Positions 6,208 to 11,222 of a DNA stretch of 11,222 bases are shown here, one piece after another; within the stretch, counting starts at the first letter, position 1, and the number at the start of each line of letters is the position of its first letter. The position numbers and the translations under genes were made by a program. The DNA comes from Actinomycetota bacterium (GTDB taxonomy: Bacteria; Actinomycetota; Actinomycetes; Streptosporangiales; Streptosporangiaceae). Where the stretch lies: contig PMST01000322.1 in NCBI GenBank assembly GCA_003168295.1, positions 3,178 to 14,399 of the forward strand. The letters are read 5' to 3'. The notes below the pieces were generated by a model, which was not told the origin of the DNA, ran no database searches, and saw nothing but the letters and a program-made list of their open reading frames with translations.

Positions 6208-7068
6208 TCAACTGGTCACGTCGGCGGTGCTGAACCTGGCCCAGGCGATCGAGCCCCAGAGCAGCGTGTAGATCCCGAACGACAGCAGGCCGCGTCCTAG
6301 GGTCCCGGTGTCGACCGGCACCCGGAGCAGGGCGTCGAAACTGTTCCACCAGTGTGTCGGCAAATACGGATGGACCGCGGCGAACTGTGGCACGTTGTCG
6401 ATGACCTCGCTGACCACCACCAGGATCGCCAGTGCGGCGATGGCACCGAGTGAGTGCTCGGTGAGGGTGCTAAAGGCTAGACCCATGGCACCGAACGAGG
6501 CCATCGCGGCCGCCACGTACAGTGCGACGAGCAGCAGCCGAACGACTCCGTCGGCGAGCGGCACGGTCGTCCCCGACAGCAGCGTCACCGGCCCGATCGG
6601 GAACAGGGCCGCCCCTGTGGCCAGGGCGACCCCGGCCACACCGAAGGTGACCGCGACCGCGAACACCACGATCGCCGCGTACTTCACGCTGAGGATCCGA
6701 ACGCGGCCGGCCGGGACCGCCAGCAGGGTGCGCAGCGTGCCGTAGCCGGCCTCGCCCGCGATGGAGTCCCCGGCCGCCACGCCCACGGCCAACGGCATCA
6801 CGAGCGTGAGCAGCAAGGTCAGCGCGATGAAGCTGAGGAAGACCCCGTTGCCTGCCAGCTGGCTGATGAACGCCACGCCGTCGGGTCCTCCGCCGTTTCC
6901 CTGGTGCGTGGCCAGGCGCAGCCCGATACCGATGAGGACGGGAAAGGCGCCGGCCACGGCCAGGATCCACAGGTTCCGCCGTCGGCCGAAGACCAGCCGC
7001 AGTTCCGAGCGGAAGAAACGAAGCCAGCCCCGAGTGGGGACCTGGCCAGCCGTTACGGACTCAGTCAT
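6208..7068 (-). CDS. ABC-2 type transporter permease
   Basis: A 286-residue integral membrane subunit of an ABC-2 exporter. About six hydrophobic segments are visible, near residues 32-52, 75-98, 129-156, 176-201, 208-223 and 261-279. Between the second and third is VAAGDSIAGEAGYGTLRTLL, the characteristic ABC-2 G-D-S-I-A-G-E-x-x-x-G-T-L-R motif that follows the second helix. The ATG at 7068 lies inside the end of the ATPase gene (8-base overlap, ATGACTGA), implying coupled translation and a working pair. It is the last gene of the three-gene operon; the substrate is unknown. A transposase remnant begins just after the stop. Confidence 0.92.
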   Translation of the reverse strand: MTESVTAGQVPTRGWLRFFRSELRLVFGRRRNLWILAVAGAFPVLIGIGLRLATHQGNGGGPDGVAFISQLAGNGVFLSFIALTLLLTLVMPLAVGVAAGDSIAGEAGYGTLRTLLAVPAGRVRILSVKYAAIVVFAVAVTFGVAGVALATGAALFPIGPVTLLSGTTVPLADGVVRLLLVALYVAAAMASFGAMGLAFSTLTEHSLGAIAALAILVVVSEVIDNVPQFAAVHPYLPTHWWNSFDALLRVPVDTGTLGRGLLSFGIYTLLWGSIAWARFSTADVTS

Positions 7069-8089
7069 GAACGTCGAACCCCTCTCCGGTCAGGCCCACG
7101 AAAAGCTCTTCCAGGCTCGGTACCACCACGCCGAGGTCACGGACCGCTACCCCCGCGTGGACCAGTTCGGTGCAGATCCGCTCGGGTGAGTCCTCGCCGA
7201 GCTGCGCCGACACCTGGTGGCCGGACACCTGCAGCTCGGCTAGGCCAAGGCGGTGGAGCACCGCCGCGGCGGCGGCCGGCTCCGCGGTCTGCACGCGGAT
7301 GCGGGCAGCGCTGGTCCTGCGCAGCTCCTCCAGCGGGCCCTGGAAGACCAGCCGGCCGGCCCGCATGACACCGACGTGCGAACAGATCTGCTCGACCTCG
7401 CCGAGCAGATGCGAGGAGACGAACACGGTGACGCCCTCGGTGGCGATCTGCCGGATAAGCGCCCGTACCTCGCGTGTACCCTGCGGGTCGAGCCCGTTGG
7501 TGGGCTCGTCGAGCACGATCAGCTCGCGCGGTGCGAGCAGGCTCGCGGCGATGCCGAGCCGCTGCTTCATGCCCAGTGAGTAGTGGCGGTACCGGTTGCG
7601 CGCGGCCGCCAGCAACCCCACCCGGTCAAGGGCCTCGCCGATCCGCGCCGCGGCGGTGCGAGGATCGGCGGTCCGGTCGGCGGCATCGCAGCGGGCCAGG
7701 TTGTCCCAGCCGGTCAGGAAGGGATAAAACCCGGGCCCTTCGACCAGCGAGCCGACGCGGGGCAGCACCTGCACGGCACCCGACGGCATCGGCACGCCCA
7801 GCATCTCCGCGCGGCCGCTGGTCGGCAAGGCCAGGCCGAGCAGCATCCTGATCGTGGTGGTCTTCCCGGACCCGTTAGGGCCGAGAAAGCCGTACACGCA
7901 GCCTCGCGGGACGGCCAGATCGACGTGGTCCACGGCCACCTGGCCGCTGCCGAACCGTTTGGTGAGACCGCTGCTCGCCACGGCCAGGACGGCCGGCGCA
8001 GCCGCTCCGGCGGTCTCAGCGGCTGGCTCCGAGATAGCTACCAGGCCGGCCGCGCTCGGTGGCTCGTCCCGGATCCGGGTGCCGGTCAC
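7061..8089 (-). CDS. ABC transporter ATP-binding protein
   Basis: A 342-residue ATPase powering the neighbouring ABC-2 permease. Numbered from GTG 8089: Walker A GPNGSGKT at 70-77, signature YSLGMKQRLG at 170-179 (the S-L-G-M variant common in this exporter class), Walker B LIVLDEP at 190-196 followed by TNGLDP, and switch histidine 227 in SSHLLGEVE. The C-terminal 100 residues are the usual extension of DrrA-like ATPases. The first 45 residues are an Ala/Pro/Glu-rich extension before the normal GLTKRFG start. GTG 8089 was chosen because it forms a GTGA overlap with the TGA of the upstream LolA-like gene, although the frame is open to 8260. The gene overlaps the permease by 8 bases. Likely an exporter; substrate unknown. 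Confidence 0.92.
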   Translation of the reverse strand: MTGTRIRDEPPSAAGLVAISEPAAETAGAAAPAVLAVASSGLTKRFGSGQVAVDHVDLAVPRGCVYGFLGPNGSGKTTTIRMLLGLALPTSGRAEMLGVPMPSGAVQVLPRVGSLVEGPGFYPFLTGWDNLARCDAADRTADPRTAAARIGEALDRVGLLAAARNRYRHYSLGMKQRLGIAASLLAPRELIVLDEPTNGLDPQGTREVRALIRQIATEGVTVFVSSHLLGEVEQICSHVGVMRAGRLVFQGPLEELRRTSAARIRVQTAEPAAAAAVLHRLGLAELQVSGHQVSAQLGEDSPERICTELVHAGVAVRDLGVVVPSLEELFVGLTGEGFDVHD

Positions 8090-9330
8090 CTGGACGCCAC
8101 CGGAACGGCCGCGTGGTGCCGTTGAGCCGTCGGCGCTTGGCCCTGCTGGGTAACCGCCTGGTAGAGGACGTTCGGCGTGACCGCCCCGATCAGGACCCGG
8201 CCGTTGCTTGTGACCAGCATCGAAACCAGGCTGGTCTGCATCAGGCGCCCGCTGCCCCACGGTCCGCTGACGTGCTCAGCCGTCTTCATGAAGACGGTCA
8301 ACATCGAACCGGTGTCCACACCGAGCGCCGCCAGGCCGCCGGAGCCGCCGGCTCCCGGGCCGGCCTGCGTGCTCGAGCTGCCGACCAGTCCGGGCGGCTT
8401 GGAGCTCGAGCTCGCCGCGCCGGACGGCGCCGTTCCGGTCAGCGCTGCCTCGGGCAGGTCGAGGACGGTCAGCCAGTCGCTGCCGATCACCTTGGCGCCG
8501 TTCGCCAGGCTATTACCCAACGCTGTGGCCGCGGCCTTTCCGCCCGATCCCCGGCTCTCCTGGACGACCGCCGCCCCAGCGGGCGGGGTGAACGTGACGT
8601 TCTGCGCGGCGGGCTGGCCGAACGACACGGAGCTGAAGCCGACCTGAATGGCGGGGCCGGCCGCGTCCTTGGCGACTACCTGCACCCGCAGCGGCACGTT
8701 GTGCCGGGCATCGATGGCCACGCGCACCTGGCTGATCAGCGAACCGGCGCTCTTCGGTGCGAGCACCAGCTGGTAAGCGGCCTGACCAGCCACGGTCACG
8801 TTGTCGTCCACGCTGACCGTCGTGGCCGGGCCGACCCTGGCCAGCACCTGGTCCGCCGCCTGCTGCGGGGTCAACGGCAGGGACGCCGCCGGCGACGCCC
8901 CGGCCGGAATCGCCATGTGCTCCACCATGTTGACCGAGCTCCCCCACAGCCAGACGTTGCTGCCGTCCCTGACCAGGTCGCTCTCGGTGTCGGTCTGCGG
9001 TACCGCGATCCGGTAATGCGCCGGATCCGCGTACCAGACCTTGATCACGTGCGAGCCCGCCAGGAACGACGATAGCGAGAGCGGGCCGACGATCGACGGC
9101 AGCGCGGGCAGCCCCAGCGACGCAGTTTCCACCACCGTCCCGCTCAGCGCCGGCCCCGACGGGTTCGCGGCCAGCGCGGTAAGGAGCTGCGCAGGCGTCC
9201 GCGGCGGCAGCGGCGGCGACGGCTGAGCCAGGGAGATCATCGATGTCGTCAGCACCCCCCCGACCGCCGCCATGATCCCGGCGGGTACCGCCCACCTCAT
9301 CCGGCGGGAGAGCTTCCCTCGTTGCTTCAT
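8086..9330 (-). CDS. LolA/RseB-like membrane-anchored protein of an ABC exporter operon
   Basis: A 414-residue probable extracytoplasmic protein. It begins MKQRGKLSRRMRW, a positively charged N-terminus, followed by one hydrophobic segment (about 13-34) and a Pro-rich linker (QPSPPLPPRTPAQ), as in a signal anchor or uncleaved signal. The body has features of the LolA/RseB-like fold seen in actinobacterial proteins: VIKVWYADPAHYRIA (about 95-109), DLVRDGSNVWLW (118-129) and a late segment GRVLIGAVTPNVL. A Ser/Gly-rich low-complexity loop (SGAASSSSKPPG, SSSTQAGPGAGGSGG) lies in the C-terminal half. ATG 9330 was chosen because the hydrophobic segment follows directly; GTG 9387 is a longer alternative. 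The stop overlaps the ATPase start, so it probably handles the exporter's lipophilic cargo or senses envelope state (inference). Confidence 0.8.
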   Translation of the reverse strand: MKQRGKLSRRMRWAVPAGIMAAVGGVLTTSMISLAQPSPPLPPRTPAQLLTALAANPSGPALSGTVVETASLGLPALPSIVGPLSLSSFLAGSHVIKVWYADPAHYRIAVPQTDTESDLVRDGSNVWLWGSSVNMVEHMAIPAGASPAASLPLTPQQAADQVLARVGPATTVSVDDNVTVAGQAAYQLVLAPKSAGSLISQVRVAIDARHNVPLRVQVVAKDAAGPAIQVGFSSVSFGQPAAQNVTFTPPAGAAVVQESRGSGGKAAATALGNSLANGAKVIGSDWLTVLDLPEAALTGTAPSGAASSSSKPPGLVGSSSTQAGPGAGGSGGLAALGVDTGSMLTVFMKTAEHVSGPWGSGRLMQTSLVSMLVTSNGRVLIGAVTPNVLYQAVTQQGQAPTAQRHHAAVPVASR

Positions 9331-9445
9331 GATGTGTCGTCCGTCCTTTCCTTCACTGTTCTGCGGAATGAGGGTCTGGCCGCTCACGCGTCACGCATCC
9401 GGAGCAGCCACCCGCCTACGAAAAGCGCCCGCCGCGGCCAGGCCT

Positions 9446-9822
9446 TCAGCCGGGCACCTTCTCAAGTCCGGCTTGCGCGAGGACCTCATCGGCTCACCTG
9501 ACGTCAGGCCCGGTGAGTTGGCCAGCCACAGCAGGTGATTGCGGGGCGGGACGGCTGGGCTGCAGCGCGGCCGCGTACGATGCCCCCGACATGACTCAGC
9601 GGACGCCGCAGCTTCACATACGGGATGCCGTCGAGCAGCGCGGAGCCCGCATCGGCCGCATCCAGGCCGAGGACCGCGCGCATCGTTGCGGACCTTCTTG
9701 CCCCGTTGGACCTGACAAACCTTGGTGACCTGCCCACGCCGGATGGCCAAGGTCATCTCATCGAGCGCGATCGTCGGCCCGGCACCGGTTACGTAGCCTT
9801 TTGCTTCAACGGTTGCTTCCAT
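9446..9822 (-). pseudogene. Decayed ABC transporter ATPase (DrrA-like), 5' part only
   Basis: The ATG at 9822 begins MEATVEAKGYVTGAGPTIAL and continues LDEMTLAIRRGQVT, a normal ABC ATPase start. A frameshift near 9720 moves to FVRSNGARRSATMRAVLGLD, DAADAGSALLDGIPYVKLRR and PLSHVGGIV; further shifts give NHLLWLANSPGLTSG and DEVLAQAGLEKVPG, then a stop at 9446. The Walker A G-P-N-G-A-G-K-S-T is altered to R-S-N-G-A-R-R-S-A, losing the catalytic lysine. Signature, Walker B and the C-terminal half are absent. It is not the ATPase of the downstream operon but a separate, dead gene. A TAGCGT -10-like box lies 7 bases before the ATG. Confidence 0.8.
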
Positions 9823-10069
9823 GCCGGCAACGCTACGGAACCACGGTAGGACCGGTCGTCACGCAGGCGAGCGGTCTTTACCGTCCCTGGCATGAGGGAC
9901 ATCCGTGCCGTCTATCCCTCCTAAGAGAGGAGACGTCCCGCCACCCCAAAGGCCGACGACCCGGACCTGCGGCCCTTCACCACGTGGAAGAACGCCCCTG
10001 GGCCCGCGGGCCATCGGCACCTCCTGCGGCGGCTGGCTGACGAGGTCCAGCGCCGCTTCTTCGACTGCC

Positions 10070-10294
10070 ATGACGCAGGTCATACCGGCGGTGCCCGGCG
10101 CGATCCTCGGCATCCCATTGGGCCTCGCTCTGTTCAAGGTCGCGGGCCATCACCTCAGTGGCCTGCCGCCAGTTCTCTGGCTGGTCGCCGCGGTGCTCGG
10201 AACCGTGGTCGTTGTGGCGGCGCTCACCAGCGTTCCGGCACGGATCGGCCTCCGGCGACCCGTTGCTGAGATGCTTCATAGCGAAGCGACGTGA
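10070..10294 (+). pseudogene. C-terminal fragment of an FtsX/MacB-type ABC permease
   Basis: From ATG 10070 the frame encodes 74 residues: TQVIPAVPGAILGIPLGLAL, then a loop, LPPVLWLVAAVLGTVVVVAA, LTSVPARIGLRRPVAEMLHS and a stop. This is the last two helices and the conserved C-terminal P-A-R-x-G-x-R-R-P-V-A-E-x-L-x-S-E of FtsX-type permeases. The open frame continues upstream to 9905 but that part (Pro/Arg-rich) has no permease similarity, so the homology breaks near 10070. The remaining roughly 90 percent of the gene is missing. It faces away from the ABC ATPase pseudogene, consistent with deletion and rearrangement of older ABC loci. Confidence 0.7.
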
Positions 10295-10637
10295 TGCCTT
10301 GCCGGTGGCAACCGCTGGCGACTACCACCGGACCGGACCTGGTTCGGTAGCGCGGAACACGTCGGCTACGTTGCGTGAGGCACATTTGACCTGAGTTAGG
10401 CCACGATTTGGCCTTGATGGACTCGACGGTTCGCTAACCTGCGGTTCCGCTCCCCAGCAGACCGTAAAAATCACAGGTCAAGCCCGAACTGCTGCGCGAG
10501 GATCGCGTCTCTGTGCGGGCACTGTGCGGATGTGGCGGTCCCCCGTGCACCGAATCCACCGCCAAGCCCGGATCCGCGATTATCAGTATTGCGTTAGTCG
10601 CCATGGGAGGTGAGGATCGTCGTCCTGCCCGGGCGGT
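10295..10637. other. Intergenic stretch with repeat copy and short inverted repeats
   Basis: No gene is supported between the permease fragment and the activator gene. It contains the second copy of the 36-base dispersed repeat (10513-10548) and short inverted repeats, AGGCC-N7-GGCCT (10398-10414) and AACC-TGC-GGTT. The downstream GATCCGCGATTATCA resembles the GAAGCCGCGATTCA end of the 4584-4651 region, suggesting an internally deleted copy of the same element. Open frames here look like shadows. Confidence 0.5.
10513..10548 (+). repeat. Dispersed repeat, right copy (partner at 4558-4593)
   Basis: The 36 bases from GTGCGGGCACTGTGCGGATG to TCCCCCGTGC match 4558-4593 at 29 positions without gaps and in the same orientation, about 6 kb away. 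The PHAKSE-coding part that follows in the left copy is not preserved here. Most likely this is a solo end or deletion derivative of the same mobile element, but identity is not established. Confidence 0.4.
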
Positions 10638-11222
10638 CTAGGACGGCCCGATGGTGATCGTCGGTCCGAGTGTGACCTTCGTGGCGGCACCGGTCGAGGC
10701 GAGGTTGCCGTCGCAGTTGCTGCAGGACCGGTCAGACTCGGAAGGCCGGGGAAACAATGGCACTGACGTGTCCGCGTCGAACGGCCCCGGCATCTGACCG
10801 GCAGGCGCTCGCCCGGCTGACTCCATGGCCAGCAGCGCCGCCCCGTAGGCACCGGTGATCTGCGGGCGGGCCGGTACCTGGACCTTGGTGCCCAGCGCTT
10901 CGGCCAGGAAGTGCACCGCCGCGCGGTTGCGCGCGACGCCTCCGGTCAGCACGACCGGAGTCCGCTTGCCGACCTGGGCGACCAGCGCGAGGGTGCGGGC
11001 CGCGACGGCCCGGTGGACCGACGAGGCGATGTCGGGCGCGGGCAGGCCCTGAGCGAGCAGCGAGACGATCTCGGTCTCCGCGAACGTCGCGCACATGCTG
11101 CTGACCTCCAGGTCCTGGCCGCCGCGCAGGGCCAGGTCCGCGAGCTCGCGGAGATCGCACTCCAGGGCCCGGGCCAGCACCTCGTAGAACCGGCCGGTGC
11201 CGCTGGCGCAGCGGTCGTTCAT
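10638..11222 (-). CDS. 2-hydroxyacyl-CoA dehydratase activator-type ATPase (BadF/HgdC family), C-terminal part
   Basis: The gene enters from the right edge; 194 codons are visible. The family proteins are ATPases that pass an electron through a [4Fe-4S] cluster, shared by a homodimer, to 2-hydroxyacyl-CoA dehydratases or benzoyl-CoA reductases. Seen: NDRCASGTGRFYEVLARAL, SSMCATFAETEIVSLLAQGL, VVLTGGVARNRAAV and PQITGAYGAALLA, in the family order. The two cluster cysteines fall 39 residues apart (visible residues 5 and 44), the same spacing as in the characterised 2-hydroxyglutaryl-CoA dehydratase activator. After the usual end, about 55 extra residues include a C-S-N-C motif. The visible ATG at 11222 is probably internal, since NDRC normally follows more than 100 residues. 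Partner dehydratase genes would be expected to the right. Confidence 0.85.
   Translation of the reverse strand: MNDRCASGTGRFYEVLARALECDLRELADLALRGGQDLEVSSMCATFAETEIVSLLAQGLPAPDIASSVHRAVAARTLALVAQVGKRTPVVLTGGVARNRAAVHFLAEALGTKVQVPARPQITGAYGAALLAMESAGRAPAGQMPGPFDADTSVPLFPRPSESDRSCSNCDGNLASTGAATKVTLGPTITIGPS

Noticed and set aside
7474..8125. Plus-strand frames across the ABC ATPase gene
   Set aside because: Shadows of the ATPase frame, which carries all ABC motifs.
9383..9396. Tandem GCGTGAC/GCGTGAG upstream of the LolA-like gene as a regulator site
   Set aside because: Two 6-base direct matches in GC-rich DNA are not enough, and no matching regulator gene is nearby.
9961..10069. Protein-like plus frame (PFTTWKNAPGPAGHRHLLRR) just before the FtsX fragment
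   Set aside because: Reads like coding sequence but has no start, matches no family I know, and continues as an out-of-frame shadow of the permease fragment.
9859..10137. Minus-strand frame of 92 codons between the two ABC remnants
   Set aside because: No recognisable domain, and it overlaps the FtsX fragment on the other strand.

Overview
The window is high-GC DNA with strong G/C preference at third codon positions, frequent GTG starts, and families typical of actinomycetes (CGNR zinc-finger regulator, GAF-like/LuxR regulator, LolA-like protein with an ABC-2 exporter). A GC-rich actinomycete is the best guess; the exact genus cannot be read from the sequence. There are no rRNA or tRNA genes and no CRISPR array.

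Left part (1-2583): an EamA/DMT-type transporter gene cut by the window edge faces a CGNR zinc-finger regulator gene. Their shared spacer holds a near-consensus promoter for the transporter whose -10 box lies inside an imperfect palindrome, so the pair looks like a regulator-transporter switch. The regulator gene converges on a small dimeric alpha/beta-barrel (monooxygenase/cyclase-like) gene, which is divergent from a large LuxR-type regulator gene.

Middle part (2584-6207): an unrecognised protein of about 430 residues is split by an apparent one-base deletion near 2983. Next comes a gene-poor, structure-rich spacer (4159-4814) with a perfect 18-bp inverted repeat, a nested inverted repeat and two diverged copies of a short repeat that may be transposase 5' remnants. 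A family 2 glycosyltransferase gene follows on the minus strand. Its upstream flank is a frameshifted, doubly truncated transposase remnant (IS1634-like).

Right part (6208-11222): a compact minus-strand operon encodes a LolA/RseB-like membrane-anchored protein, an ABC ATPase and an ABC-2 permease, joined by 4-bp and 8-bp gene overlaps. Upstream lies a decay zone with an ABC ATPase pseudogene (frameshifts, damaged Walker A) and the C-terminal scrap of an FtsX-type permease on the other strand. At the right edge is the C-terminal half of a 2-hydroxyacyl-CoA dehydratase activator-type ATPase (BadF/HgdC family), with both iron-sulfur cysteines conserved and an unusual C-terminal tail.

I see no convincing new multi-gene defence or metabolic system. 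The most informative signals are the transporter operator/promoter, the split unknown gene, the structured repeats and the cluster of decayed mobile and ABC genes.
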